A stretch of DNA of 64,000 bases, from positions 806,001 to 870,000 of the forward strand of contig NZ_CP070480.1 in NCBI RefSeq assembly GCF_016924835.1, in the 5' to 3' direction. This stretch comes from Rothia sp. ZJ932. GTDB taxonomy: Bacteria > Actinomycetota > Actinomycetes > Actinomycetales > Micrococcaceae. The first letter of the stretch is position 1. Each line of letters opens with the position of its first letter. Of the stretch, positions 35,243-43,693 are shown piece by piece. The notes below the pieces were generated by a model, which saw nothing but the letters and a program-made list of their open reading frames with translations, had not been told where the DNA came from and made no database searches. The position numbers and the translations under genes are program-made.

Positions 35243-36232
35243 ATGACCGTTTTTTATCTGAGACCGTGGCGGCTTGAGGATGCCGGTGAGCTTTTCAGGC
35301 TCTACCGGGAACATAGCGATCTCCACCGGCAGATGAGGTCTCTGACCGGTGAGGGTGATGCCAGGGTGCTGATTGAAGAGAACTTTATACCGGCTAAAAA
35401 TCGTAGTGTCTGGTGCGTGGAGCACGCGGGTAACCCGGTGGGGTTGGTGGGCATTAGCTTTGAGGGGCTCTGCGGTGACTCGTATGATCGCGGCTGGGTT
35501 TACTACTGGAACGGTGGCACCTTGCGCGGCTTAGGCGTTATGAAACACCTGGTCAAAGCCGTGACGGATTGGGCTCTTGCCTACCCTCACGCGCAGACGC
35601 ACGCGTCCTTAGAACTGGGTGAATACACCCTAGAAGTCAGCGAGCTACTTGCTGCACCCAGCCCCCGCCTTCGCCGTCTTGAACTGGGGTGCCGCACCAA
35701 TAACCCGGCATCGGGTGCTATTGCCGTCTTTGCCGGTTTTAGGGGTGAAGGATGCGAGCGCGAAAAATTCGTGGTGGACGGTGAACCGGTAGATGTTATG
35801 GTGGCGGGCAGGCTGGCAAGCGATGGAGTAGACGGTGCGCAGTCAGCTTCGTCGATTCACCACATTGAACTATGGACAAGCGATTTCGCGAAGAATCTGC
35901 CCGCGTGGGAGGCCCTCTTTGCAGCTCTCGGTTGGCAACAAGAATCGACATGGCAGAACGGAATATCCTTCACAGAACCAACGGCGAATACTTACGTCGT
36001 GATTGAGCAGTCACCTGACGTCAGCGGTAGCCATCAGCGCACGCATGCAGGGATGAATCATCTAGCTTTTACCACCTCCCGTGGGCTGGACGATATCTGC
36101 TCGTATCTAACGCGCCGGGGATGGTCTGAGCTCTTTGCCGAGACGTACCCTTACGCTGGCGGGCAGGAGCATTGTGCCCTCTATCTTGAGAATGAAGAAG
36201 GGTTCGAAGTTGAGATTGTGGGCAGCTGCTAG
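35243..36232 (+). CDS. GNAT acetyltransferase fused to a VOC/glyoxalase-like domain
   Basis: 329 aa. Residues 1-185 look like a GNAT N-acetyltransferase (YLRPWRLEDAGELFRLYREH at the start; RGWVYYWNGGTLRGLGVMKH near the acetyl-CoA region; TNNPASGAIAVFAGFRGEGC near the end). Residues about 205-328 look like a VOC domain (IHHIELWTSDFAKNLPAWEA; GMNHLAFTTSRGLDDI; FEVEIVGSC). AAGGAG precedes the ATG. Divergent from hrpA. Function unknown; the fusion suggests modification of a small molecule bound by the VOC part. Confidence 0.75.
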   Translation: MTVFYLRPWRLEDAGELFRLYREHSDLHRQMRSLTGEGDARVLIEENFIPAKNRSVWCVEHAGNPVGLVGISFEGLCGDSYDRGWVYYWNGGTLRGLGVMKHLVKAVTDWALAYPHAQTHASLELGEYTLEVSELLAAPSPRLRRLELGCRTNNPASGAIAVFAGFRGEGCEREKFVVDGEPVDVMVAGRLASDGVDGAQSASSIHHIELWTSDFAKNLPAWEALFAALGWQQESTWQNGISFTEPTANTYVVIEQSPDVSGSHQRTHAGMNHLAFTTSRGLDDICSYLTRRGWSELFAETYPYAGGQEHCALYLENEEGFEVEIVGSC

Positions 36233-36564
36233 AGCCTTCGTGCTGGGTACTAGGACACCTTCTTGCACCATTTTGTGACAGATTGTTACGTGCTTTCGCC
36301 AGAGTACGGACGTGTGTCCCCCATTCTGTGTAGAAGCTAAGTTACCAACGCGTACCCCTAGGTCAGCACATCGTTACCCGCGGGTAATAGAACGTATGTT
36401 ACTGGTTAGGAAATATGGTGCTGAGGAGTTATCCACAGGTTGGTAGAAACCCGATTGAATACACCCAGCGCTTTCGCTAGATTCATGGAAGCCAAGTTGC
36501 TTAGAACCCAGCTTGGTATGCAACCACGAACTGAACCACATGAACCACTGGAGGAAGGGTAGCC
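36233..36564. promoter_or_regulatory. Upstream region of the Tad locus
   Basis: 332 non-coding bases. It contains a perfect 14-bp palindrome TTACCCGCGGGTAA at 36374-36387, a candidate operator, and a consensus DnaA-box 9-mer TTATCCACA at 36429-36437. No terminator or RNA gene is recognised. Confidence 0.4.
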
Positions 36565-37008
36565 TTGGCTATAGCGACCACTGACAACCGCCAGGGCTAC
36601 CGCCTCGTCGAAAATGAAGTGCGTGAACTGGTGCGGCGCAGCGGCATTGACCCGCTGACTGATTTTGAGCAAACCAAACGGCTAATCCAGTCTGCACTGG
36701 CTGACTACGAGAAGCGCATGATGACAGGTTCACTGCCTTTTATCGATGACTTTGCCGCTGCGGAACGCTGGCTAACCGACGCTATCTGCGGCTTTGGCGA
36801 ACTACAGCCCTACCTGGATGACCCCACGGTAGAGGAAATCTGGATTAACTCACCCCACGAAGTTTTCATCGCCCGCGCCGGTGAATCTGAGCTAACGGGC
36901 TTGAGTCTCACCGATGACCAGGTGCGCTACCTTGTAGAACGCATGCTCAAAAGCTCGGGTCGCCGCCTAGATCTCTCCAGCCCCTTCGTAGATGCTGCAT
37001 TACCCGAT
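36565..37008 (+). pseudogene. tadA: TadA/CpaF secretion ATPase, truncated 5' fragment
   Basis: About 148 native residues from the TTG at 36565 (strong GGAGGAAGG ribosome site). The N-terminal domain of a type II/IV secretion ATPase is clear (VENEVRELVRRSGIDPL, FGELQPYLDDPTVEEIWIN, GRRLDLSSPFVDAALPD). At 37008 the match breaks off where the family continues toward its Walker A domain. The frame then runs into inserted resolvase DNA and stops at 37074. The NTP-binding half (about 250 residues) is missing, so the Tad assembly motor is not functional from this gene. Confidence 0.85.
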
Positions 37009-37009
37009 T

Positions 37010-37259
37010 ATCCAAGTCTTGTACGGTGCGGAGAATATCGACAGTTGATCGGCCAAGCCTATCGAGACGAGTAACTACAATTGAGTCTTTTTTCTCGCGC
37101 GTACTCCAAGGCAGCTGCTAGGCCGGGGCGACTTGATTTAGCACCTGATAGCTGGTCTGTATAGATTTTTCCACAACCATAACTTTTAAGGACTTGTTGC
37201 TGAGCATTTAGCGAGTCCTGTTGATATTGCGTTGAAACTCGCGCGTATCCAATCTTCAC
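37010..37259 (-). pseudogene. Serine recombinase (resolvase/invertase) N-terminal remnant, frameshifted
   Basis: The ATG at 37259 gives MKIGYARVSTQYQQDSLNAQ with the catalytic serine in ARVS and a typical resolvase fold (IYTDQLSGAKSSRPGLAAAL). The frame is lost at an A6 run (37093-37088 on the minus strand). One base fewer restores EKDSIVVTRLDRLGR, then STVDILRTVQDLD, the expected continuation. The gene is then cut off at the TadA junction near 37010, so the rest of the catalytic domain and the DNA-binding domain are missing. Recombinase of Tn3-resolvase or plasmid type. Confidence 0.85.
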
Positions 37260-37262
37260 ACC

Positions 37263-37687
37263 TTATTCCTCTTCTAGAAGGTTCAGCAGATGGGTTGAGT
37301 AGAAAAACGGAAATGCTAGGATCACGCACGCCATGATTGAAAACAGAAAAGTATCGCTCATAATTGTGTTTGATTGCTTGTCTTCCATGCTGAATAGGGG
37401 GATAGAGGCGATAAAAGCCAGAGTCACTGCGAAACCTGACTTAATTGCGGTTAGCTGGGTCTTTAAACGCGCTTTAAATTGCGATGGTTCTGCTTTGAGG
37501 AAGCGGAAGAGGCGAATGCTAAAGAACAAAATAGCTCCGGTAGGTACGAAGTACAGCAAAAAAATATGGATAAAGCTCCTTTCTCATGTTCCCCCCGAAA
37601 GGTGAGATAGGACAAATAGACAAAAAGAAAAACAACACAGATGATAGCGACCAGGGGAGCTAGACACCGATGACGAGACAGAGACAT
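37263..37687 (-). pseudogene. Membrane protein, frameshifted in a poly-T tract
   Basis: Two overlapping frames fit one protein. From the ATG at 37687 (GAAAGAAG upstream) it reads MSLSRHRCLAPLVAIICVVF and on to HEKGALSIF; the other frame begins LLYFVPTGAILFFSIRLFRF and ends at 37263 (STHLLNLLEEE). They join if the T7 run (minus strand, 37564-37558) is T8. The joined product would be about 141 aa with four hydrophobic segments. Codon use is AT-rich, unlike the host genes. Function unknown. Confidence 0.6.
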
Positions 37688-37718
37688 ACCACTTCTTTCT
37701 ATGTGATTGATAAACCAA

Positions 37719-37841
37719 CGTTTTTGACGCACTCACCGAGCAGTACGCAAGAAGACCTTCAACTCCCTGAGAGATGTATCAAAACATTGCGTCAAAATGA
37801 TTATGCGTCATAACCGGCAAGGTTTACGTTTTTGACGCACA
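37719..37841. repeat. Repeated GTGCGTCAAAAACGT elements
   Basis: Identical 15-mers ACGTTTTTGACGCAC at 37719-37733 and 37827-37841. Between them are two partial inverted copies, TGCGTCAAAAT at 37789-37799 and TGCGTCATA at 37805-37813. Possible recombination (res-like) subsites, iterons or operators of the inserted element. Confidence 0.55.
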
Positions 37842-37894
37842 TGGCAAGACACGAGCGGTAAAAAACATCAAGAAACTGCTACTTTGAGTAGCAC

Positions 37895-38449
37895 TTGCTT
37901 AGTGGAAGGGAACTCTGGCCTGATGTGGTTGACCACCTGCGATCAGCTATCCGCGCCGGTCTTTCGCTCCCTGAGGCTCTCATGCAGTTGCAGTATCGCG
38001 GGCCTGAAGTGCTACGTCCTGCCTTTGAAACTTTCGCCCGCGACTACCGTGCCAGCGGTGAATTCGTGCCCTCGCTCAATAGGCTTAAAGAACGTCTAGC
38101 TGACCCCACCGCTGACAACATCATTGAGGCTCTCAAAGTTACCCGTGAGGTGGGTGGCACCGATCTCGGGCGGTTGCTGGGCACCTTGAGCGAGTTTTTG
38201 CGCGAGAGCGCCCGAACCCGCGCGGAACTTGAAGCCCGCCAGTCGTGGACGGTCAACGCGGCACGTCTTGCTTCTCTTGCTCCCTGGCTGATTCTGTGCC
38301 TAATGGCTACCCAGCCCGGAACCGTGCAGGTGTACAACTCTTTTGCTGGGCTCATGGTGATGGTCGGTGGCCTGGTAATTACCGGTATCGCTTACATCTT
38401 GATGCTGAAACTCGGTGCCCTGCCCCGCGAAAAGAGGGTGCTGGCATGA
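37895..38449 (+). pseudogene. tadB: TadB-like Flp pilus assembly protein, 5'-truncated
   Basis: 184 codons from a TTG at 37895. The T2SSF domain is present (GRELWPDVVDHLRSAIRAGL, SLPEALMQLQYRGPEVLRPA, REVGGTDLGRLLGTLSEFLR) with two C-terminal transmembrane segments (ARLASLAPWLILCLMATQPG; FAGLMVMVGGLVITGIAYIL). Family members have about 100 more N-terminal residues with one or two membrane helices; these were lost at the insert junction near 37900. The existing TTG has no ribosome site. The stop overlaps the next tad gene. Confidence 0.75.
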
Positions 38450-39378
38450 ACTGGTTAATTGTTATCGGGTGTACCCTGGCTGCGGGTATCTGGCTGGTGT
38501 TCCTCAGCGCCAAAGCCGCCCGTTCTATTGATTTTTCCGAACGCATTGCCCCCTATATGCGTAGCTCAGAACTGAAATCGACTCTGCTTGAAGAAACAAC
38601 CTTCAATAAACAGGGAATTTGGGGTGGTCTTTACCAACTGGCGCTGCCTTTTGTGACGGACGCGCTCAACCGTTTTTCACTGGGTACAGCTAGTGGCGCT
38701 GCTCTTGAGAGACGCCTCGAACAGGCTCATGAGGGCAAAACTGTTGCTGATTTTCGTGCCGAACAGATTGTGTGGGCGCTGGCGTCCTTCGCTTTTAGCA
38801 TCTTTCTCGTGAGCATTGCAGCCTATCAGGGGCGAACCTCACTGGTAGCTGGTGCAGCCCTTTCAATTGCCTGTGGTATCGCTGGTTTCATCGGGCGGGA
38901 TTGGTGGTTGAGCCAGAGTATTCAGCGCAGGGAAAAACAGATGCTTGCGGAGTTCCCCGCGTTGGCTGAGCTCATGGCGCTATCCGTGACCGCCGGAGAG
39001 TCAGCGGTCAACGCTCTCGAACGCGTCTGCCGGGTATCGAACGGTGAGCTTTCCACCGAATTCAAGAAGATTCTCGCGCAAACTCGTTCCGGCGATGGGC
39101 TGGTGCCCGCCCTGCAAGATTTTTCTCAACGCACCTCAGTCACTGCACTTTCCCGATTCGTAGATGGCATTGTAGTGGCCGTTGAGCGCGGTACTCCACT
39201 CTCTGATGTTCTGCGAGCCCAAGCCCAAGATGTGAGGGATGTAGCCAAGCGCGAGCTCATGGAAACAGCCGGCAAGAAAGAGATCGCCATGATGGTTCCC
39301 GTGGTGTTCTTCATTTTGCCACTGACCGTGATTTTCGCGGTATTCCCCGGTATATCCCTTCTCCAACTCGACTTTTGA
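38446..39378 (+). CDS. tadC: TadC-like type II secretion system F family protein
   Basis: 310 aa from the ATG at 38446, which overlaps the tadB stop (ATGA). Membrane protein with an N-terminal helix (LIVIGCTLAAGIWLVFLSAK), central helices (LVAGAALSIACGIAGFIG), the T2SSF domain (FPALAELMALSVTAGESAVN; RFVDGIVVAVERGTPLSDVL) and a C-terminal helix (VPVVFFILPLTVIFAVFPG). Platform protein of the Flp pilus machine. Intact, although its ATPase partner is broken. Confidence 0.85.
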   Translation: MNWLIVIGCTLAAGIWLVFLSAKAARSIDFSERIAPYMRSSELKSTLLEETTFNKQGIWGGLYQLALPFVTDALNRFSLGTASGAALERRLEQAHEGKTVADFRAEQIVWALASFAFSIFLVSIAAYQGRTSLVAGAALSIACGIAGFIGRDWWLSQSIQRREKQMLAEFPALAELMALSVTAGESAVNALERVCRVSNGELSTEFKKILAQTRSGDGLVPALQDFSQRTSVTALSRFVDGIVVAVERGTPLSDVLRAQAQDVRDVAKRELMETAGKKEIAMMVPVVFFILPLTVIFAVFPGISLLQLDF

Positions 39379-39404
39379 AAAACCTAACGAAAGGAATAAG
39401 AACC

Positions 39405-39608
39405 ATGAAGTTCTTGATGATGATTCAGACCCTGCTCACTGCTTTGCAGCTGCGAGTGAGCCCCTCAGACGACTCCGAACGCGGCGATGTTCCGGGCTGG
39501 GTCATGATTACGATGATGACAGCTATACTCGTTGCCGCCCTCCTGGTAGTAGCCCAAGACGCGCTGGTTAATATGTTCCAAAACGCTATGAGCAAGATTA
39601 GCGGCTAA
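39405..39608 (+). CDS. Small Flp-like pilin or pilus-associated membrane protein
   Basis: 67 aa from the ATG at 39405 (AAAGGA upstream). A short N-terminal part is followed by SERGDVPGWVMITMMTAILV and a single hydrophobic helix, ending NMFQNAMSKISG. Actinobacterial Tad loci encode a pilin-like small protein with a similar GDVPGW motif at this position, between tadC and the TadE genes. Probably the major or a minor Flp subunit; no GxxxxEY pilin cleavage motif is seen. Confidence 0.65.
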   Translation: MKFLMMIQTLLTALQLRVSPSDDSERGDVPGWVMITMMTAILVAALLVVAQDALVNMFQNAMSKISG

Positions 39609-39612
39609 GCCC

Positions 39613-40005
39613 ATGCGGCAGAACATCTGGGAGTCATATGAGCGGGGGAACGCCACCGCTGAATTCGTGATGGTGGTGTCACTCGTGATTCTGCTGTTTG
39701 CGGGTGTTCTGCAGCTGGCTTTTATCTTGCACACCCGCAATATGTTGCAGGACGCGGTGTCCTCTGGCGCTCGCTATGGAACGCTGTTGGATCGTTCTCA
39801 CGGTGAAGGGGCTGTTCGCGCGCAGGAGCTCATTCAGCAGACTCTGCCTGATGATTACGCTTCTGATGTCTTTTTTGAGGAGACAGCTGTCGATGGTGTT
39901 CGTATGCTCAAAGTAACGGCACGTACGCCTCTGCCGATTATCGGCTCCTTTGGTATTTCGGACGTTATAACGGTGAGTGGTCATGCCATTATTCAAAGCC
40001 AGTAA
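39613..40005 (+). CDS. tadE: TadE family pseudopilin
   Basis: 130 aa. The N-terminal TadE-like motif ERGNATAEFVMVVSLVILLF includes Glu in the AEF position of the prepilin-type segment and one transmembrane helix; the rest is periplasmic-side. Probably a minor pilin processed by the Tad prepilin peptidase. Starts 4 nt after the Flp-like gene and overlaps the next gene. Confidence 0.83.
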   Translation: MRQNIWESYERGNATAEFVMVVSLVILLFAGVLQLAFILHTRNMLQDAVSSGARYGTLLDRSHGEGAVRAQELIQQTLPDDYASDVFFEETAVDGVRMLKVTARTPLPIIGSFGISDVITVSGHAIIQSQ

Positions 40006-40510
40006 TTTGTTGAGCGTCGGGCGGACGCGTCTGACCCACCTGGTAGCTAGGTGCGGCTCTTGCACACAGGATGCCGGGGCTGAAGATCCGCAGGAATCTA
40101 CGGCTCAAACAGCTGAGAGCGGTAACGCCATGATTGAGTTTATTGTGCTGGGGCTGATGCTTTTGTTGCCCACGGTCTACTTCTTACTGGCTGTCTTTAG
40201 CGTGCAATCAGCGGCTTTAGCAGCGAATGCGGCAAGCTCGGCAGCAGTGCAGTACGCCCAATCAACTCCGCGCGAACAGCTTTCGGCCACTAACGTCAGC
40301 CAGGTAGCGCAGATGGCAGCATCTGACTATAAGATTCCGCCCGATTCTACGAGCATAGTATTCAACTGCGTAGCCGACTGCTCTGCATCATCGGCTGTTC
40401 AGGTGACCGTCACTGTCGAAGCTCAAGTTCCCCTGATTCCCTGGATAGCTCCGGGCGGATTTGCTGAACTGAGCTCAACAGCGGTGGGCTGGGGAGGGAA
40501 ATACCAATGA
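39983..40510 (+). CDS. TadE/TadF-like pseudopilin
   Basis: About 175 aa from the ATG at 39983 (a GTG at 39977 is also in frame). After a 45-residue Gln/Ala/Glu-containing leader comes the pseudopilin segment SGNAMIEFIVLGLMLLLPTV with the conserved IEF Glu and one membrane helix. The exported part contains two cysteines (VFNCVADCSA) that could form a disulfide. Overlaps both neighbouring tad genes. Minor pilin role inferred. Confidence 0.75.
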   Translation: MPLFKASNLLSVGRTRLTHLVARCGSCTQDAGAEDPQESTAQTAESGNAMIEFIVLGLMLLLPTVYFLLAVFSVQSAALAANAASSAAVQYAQSTPREQLSATNVSQVAQMAASDYKIPPDSTSIVFNCVADCSASSAVQVTVTVEAQVPLIPWIAPGGFAELSSTAVGWGGKYQ

Positions 40511-41043
40511 AACCTACCCCTTCGCGCTGGGATTGGGTGAGCGCGTCCGCCCGGCGAATTGCTGCCGTGACAACCCGTAGCAAAAGCGGTGCAATACACA
40601 AAGGCGAAACCGGGAGTCGGGATGAAGGCTCCATTTTGCTGTTACTGATTGGTCTGTGCCTGATCGTTTTGTTGATTGCCTCGGTTGTTACCGGCATTAC
40701 CGGTGTCTACCTTGAACGGCAAAAACTACAGGCGCTGGCCGACCGAACAGCCTCAGCCACCGTGCAAAACTTTGCCGGTCTTAGCGGTGACCTTGCCAAT
40801 AAGCCCTTGCCCGTGCTCACCTCCGCTCACATCCACGAACAAGCAGGTATCTTTCTCATTGAAAGCGGTGCCTACACCCAATTCGATCAGCTAGTTCTCG
40901 CACCGGGTAGCGGAACGGCAGACGGCACCACCGGCAGAGTTCAACTCAGCGCGGTAGCTCACCCACCACTTGTCTCTATCATTGTGCCGGGCGGGGTGCC
41001 CATCAGCGCCACCGGAACAGCCCGCATCACCGCCCAACAGTAG
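40507..41043 (+). CDS. TadG-related pilus assembly protein
   Basis: 178 aa. Basic N-terminus, then [20 protein letters not shown] with the Gly-Ser-hydrophobic start of a TadG-like helix and an exported C-terminal domain ([20 protein letters not shown]). In actinobacterial Tad loci this type of gene is the last one (secretion/pilus-assembly TadE/TadG-like). ATGA overlap with the preceding gene. The locus ends here, before prfB. Confidence 0.72.
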   Translation: MKPTPSRWDWVSASARRIAAVTTRSKSGAIHKGETGSRDEGSILLLLIGLCLIVLLIASVVTGITGVYLERQKLQALADRTASATVQNFAGLSGDLANKPLPVLTSAHIHEQAGIFLIESGAYTQFDQLVLAPGSGTADGTTGRVQLSAVAHPPLVSIIVPGGVPISATGTARITAQQ

Positions 41044-41140
41044 AAACACAGCAAGCCCGCTTCCAATCGTCCATCTCTTACTCCACACAGCCGTGCAGGG
41101 TAACAAGACCGCATCTTTCACCGTTACCCGCGAGCGCCCA

Positions 41141-41171
41141 TTGCACACAGCCACTGGTTATCAGCTAGGCT
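41141..41171 (+). promoter_or_regulatory. Probable leaderless promoter of prfB
   Basis: TTGCAC at 41141-41146, a 19-nt spacer, TAGGCT at 41166-41171, then 8 nt to the ATG at 41180. There is no ribosome site before the ATG. Confidence 0.5.
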
Positions 41172-41179
41172 TAATAATC

Positions 41180-42301
41180 ATGGCTTCCATCGACTTTAAC
41201 GCAGAAATCAAAACCCTCCGTTCAACCTATTCATCTATTGAAGAGGTCAGCAACGTCGAGGGTATTCGGGCTACTATCTCTCGGTTATCAGAGGCTGCCA
41301 ATGCGCCCGATCTCTGGGATAATCCCGATGAAGCCCAAAAGATTACCTCGCAGCTCTCTCGCTCTCAGAGCGAACTCGATAAGCTGGTGAAACTTCAAGA
41401 GCGCATCGATGATCTTGAAGCGCTCGTGGAGTTAGCCGAAGAAGAAGACGATGCTGATACCTTGAGCGAGGCCGAGCGCGAGTTGGGCGCTATTCGCACA
41501 GTCTTAGCGGAGCTCGAAGTCGTTACCCTGCTTTCGGGGGAGTACGACCAGCGTGAGGCTGTTGTCACCATTCGCTCAGGCGCCGGTGGTGTGGACGCTG
41601 CTGACTTCGCTGAGATGCTGCTACGCATGTACCTGCGCTGGGCTGAGAAAAACAACTATCCCACCCAGGTGCTCGACACCTCCTACGCTGAAGAAGCGGG
41701 GTTGAAGTCTGCGACTTTCGAGGTCAAGGCACCCTACGCTTTTGGTCGTCTCTCGATTGAAGCAGGAACCCACCGCCTGGTGCGTATTTCCCCTTTCAAC
41801 TCTCAGGGTAAGCGCATGACCTCCTTCGCAGCAGTTGAGGTTATTCCGTTGATTGCTCAGACCGATGTCATTGAGATTCCCGAGTCTGAAATTAAGGTGG
41901 ATGTCTTCCGCTCGTCAGGCCCCGGCGGCCAGTCAGTGAACACCACCGACTCAGCGGTGCGTATGACTCACATTCCTACCGGCATCGTCGTTTCCATGCA
42001 GAACGAAAAATCCCAGCTGCAAAACAGGGCAGCTGCCCTGCGCGTCCTGCAATCCCGCTTGCTGCTGGTACGGCAAGAAGAAGAGGGCGCGAAGAAAAAA
42101 GAACTTGCCGGGGATGTGAAAGCGAGCTGGGGCGATCAGATGCGTTCCTACGTGCTCAACCCCTACCAAATGGTCAAAGACCTACGAACCAATTACGAGG
42201 AGGGCAACCCGTCAGCGGTGTTCGACGGTGCCATCGATGGATTCATCGATGCCGGTATTCGTTGGCGAGCATCAGCCCGTAATGAAACTGAAACGGCGTA
42301 A
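41180..42301 (+). CDS. prfB: Peptide chain release factor 2
   Basis: 373 aa. Terminates translation at UGA and UAA. The stop-codon-recognition SPF tripeptide is in [15 protein letters not shown], and the peptidyl-hydrolysis GGQ motif is in [16 protein letters not shown]. There is no internal in-frame TGA, so the programmed +1 frameshift that controls prfB in many bacteria is absent, as usual in actinobacteria. The longer frame from 40970 overlaps the tad gene and is rejected. smpB follows after 17 nt; the ftsE and ftsX genes that normally separate them in actinobacteria are not here. Confidence 0.96.
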   Translation: MASIDFNAEIKTLRSTYSSIEEVSNVEGIRATISRLSEAANAPDLWDNPDEAQKITSQLSRSQSELDKLVKLQERIDDLEALVELAEEEDDADTLSEAERELGAIRTVLAELEVVTLLSGEYDQREAVVTIRSGAGGVDAADFAEMLLRMYLRWAEKNNYPTQVLDTSYAEEAGLKSATFEVKAPYAFGRLSIEAGTHRLVRISPFNSQGKRMTSFAAVEVIPLIAQTDVIEIPESEIKVDVFRSSGPGGQSVNTTDSAVRMTHIPTGIVVSMQNEKSQLQNRAAALRVLQSRLLLVRQEEEGAKKKELAGDVKASWGDQMRSYVLNPYQMVKDLRTNYEEGNPSAVFDGAIDGFIDAGIRWRASARNETETA

Positions 42302-42318
42302 AGACTAAAGAGAAAACA

Positions 42319-42813
42319 ATGGCTACTAAAAAGAAAAAAGCGGACCCTAAAGATCCCAACAACCGGATTGTCGCCCAGAATAAGAAGGCGCGCCATCTGT
42401 ACAATATTGTTGATACCTATGAAGCTGGACTAGTGCTCATGGGTACCGAGGTGAAATCTCTGCGTGATGGTGGAGTATCTATCACCGAGGGCTTCGTGCA
42501 GGAGTACAACGGCGAGCTATGGCTTGAAGCTATCAATATCGCAGAATACGGTCACGGTTCGTGGACGAATCACGCCGCCCGCCGTCGCCGCAAGTTGCTG
42601 TTGCACCGTCAAGAAATCAACAAGCTCATTCAAAAACTGAAAGAGACCGGTTATACGATTGTGCCGCTGAAACTGTACTTTGTGAGCGGACGTGCCAAGG
42701 TTGAAATCGCGTTGGCCACCGGTAAACGCGACTACGATAAACGCCAAGCGCTACGTGAACGTCAAGATAACCTCGAAGCTGCCCGCGCCATGCGCTACAA
42801 AAACCTGGGTTAA
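42319..42813 (+). CDS. smpB: SsrA-binding protein SmpB
   Basis: 164 aa. Binds tmRNA and brings it to stalled ribosomes. Conserved segments are visible: NRIVAQNKKARHLYNIVDTY, TEVKSLRDGGVSITEGFVQE, HARRRRKLLLHRQEINKLIQ (here AARRRRKLLLHR) and the basic C-terminal tail KRDYDKRQALRERQDNLEAA. The tmRNA gene itself is 0.9 kb downstream. Confidence 0.96.
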   Translation: MATKKKKADPKDPNNRIVAQNKKARHLYNIVDTYEAGLVLMGTEVKSLRDGGVSITEGFVQEYNGELWLEAINIAEYGHGSWTNHAARRRRKLLLHRQEINKLIQKLKETGYTIVPLKLYFVSGRAKVEIALATGKRDYDKRQALRERQDNLEAARAMRYKNLG

Positions 42814-42839
42814 ACCCCACAAACACGAAGGAGTGAACA

Positions 42840-43532
42840 ATGTCCCAAGACAACACCCCGAACAATTCCTCAAACTCACCCTACGGTGCCTACGGTAACA
42901 ACCAGCCCGCAGATAACAACACCACCGGCACCGGTAGCTACAACGGATCATCTAGCTACAACGCTCCATCGGCGCCCGGTAACCCAGTAGCCGGTGCTGC
43001 TGGCAACACGCAGGGCACTGGGGCTGAGTACCCTGCTTACTCTGGCACCCCTGAATACTCTCAGCAGTACTCCGGCGGTCAGTACGCTGCACCCAACCAG
43101 TACGGTCAGACCGGTGACTTCAACAACTACAACGGTCACAACCAAGCCTATGTAGCACCAGAAGGCAAGGGCATGGGTATTGCTTCGCTGGTGCTGGGCA
43201 TCTTGGGCATCCTCACCTCATTCATGCTCGGTCTGGGCGGTTTGCTGGGACTCGTAGGTCTTATTCTCGGTATCATCGCTGTGCGCAAGCTGGGTAGAAC
43301 AGGTGGTTCTAAAGGCGTGGCAATCGGCGGCATTGTCACCAGCATCCTGGCTATGCTCGCAGGTGCTGTTGTTTTCGGTCTGATGCTGTGGGGCCTGAGC
43401 CAGGTTGACTTAGGTGCAATCATGGACGCCGCCGAACACTGCGAACAGTTCACTAACAATCAGCAGGCCTTGGAGCAGTGCATGGCAGACTACCTTCGCG
43501 AGAACGGTCACGAAGTACCTGAAAATTTCTAA
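42840..43532 (+). CDS. DUF4190-domain membrane protein with low-complexity N-terminus
   Basis: 230 aa. The first 100 residues are rich in Asn, Gly, Tyr, Ser and Pro (YGAYGNNQPADNNTTGTGSY), probably unstructured and cytosolic. Two Gly-rich transmembrane segments follow (GIASLVLGILGILTSFMLGL; VAIGGIVTSILAMLAGAVVF), a DUF4190 pattern, then a short C-terminal stretch with two cysteines (HCEQFTNNQQALEQCMADYL). GAAGGAG precedes the ATG, 26 nt after smpB. Function unknown. Confidence 0.75.
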   Translation: MSQDNTPNNSSNSPYGAYGNNQPADNNTTGTGSYNGSSSYNAPSAPGNPVAGAAGNTQGTGAEYPAYSGTPEYSQQYSGGQYAAPNQYGQTGDFNNYNGHNQAYVAPEGKGMGIASLVLGILGILTSFMLGLGGLLGLVGLILGIIAVRKLGRTGGSKGVAIGGIVTSILAMLAGAVVFGLMLWGLSQVDLGAIMDAAEHCEQFTNNQQALEQCMADYLRENGHEVPENF

Positions 43533-43560
43533 CCTTTAGCCGCAACCGGTCTTGTGACTC

Positions 43561-43612
43561 TACCCCGTGCGTCTACCCTCTTGAAATAGGTGGACGCGCG
43601 GGGTATAGTTTT
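43561..43612 (+). terminator. Terminator of the prfB-smpB-DUF4190 unit
   Basis: 17-bp stem with G-U pairs (43561-43577 and 43589-43605), followed by TAGTTTTA. The right arm contains the common GGACGCGC motif. Confidence 0.75.
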
Positions 43613-43693
43613 ACTTCTAGGCTTTAATAGTTCGGTGCGTTTTTAGGTGAACGTGCTGATAACTTTGAAGCGAGTTCTTTGATAAAAGAATAT

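Larger units (their letters stand above)
37009..37900. mobile_element. Foreign insert replacing the end of tadA and the start of tadB
   Basis: About 0.9 kb of visibly AT-richer DNA. On the minus strand it holds a 3'-truncated, frameshifted serine recombinase and a frameshifted membrane-protein gene, followed by a region of repeated 15-mers. The left edge is within a few bases of 37009, where TadA homology ends inside the resolvase sequence. The right edge lies shortly before 37904, where TadB homology (GRELWPDVVD) begins. No target duplication or terminal inverted repeats are evident, so it looks like a recombination or deletion scar. Confidence 0.65.

Noticed and set aside
36429-36437. DnaA box as a replication origin
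   Set aside because: Only a single copy, with no dnaA, dnaN or AT-rich unwinding region nearby.
40970-41179. N-terminal extension of prfB
   Set aside because: It lies over the end of the TadG-like gene; release-factor homology starts at [10 protein letters not shown] (41180), just behind a promoter-like TAGGCT.
41180-41300. Programmed frameshift in prfB
   Set aside because: The frame is continuous and contains no early TGA, as usual for actinobacteria.
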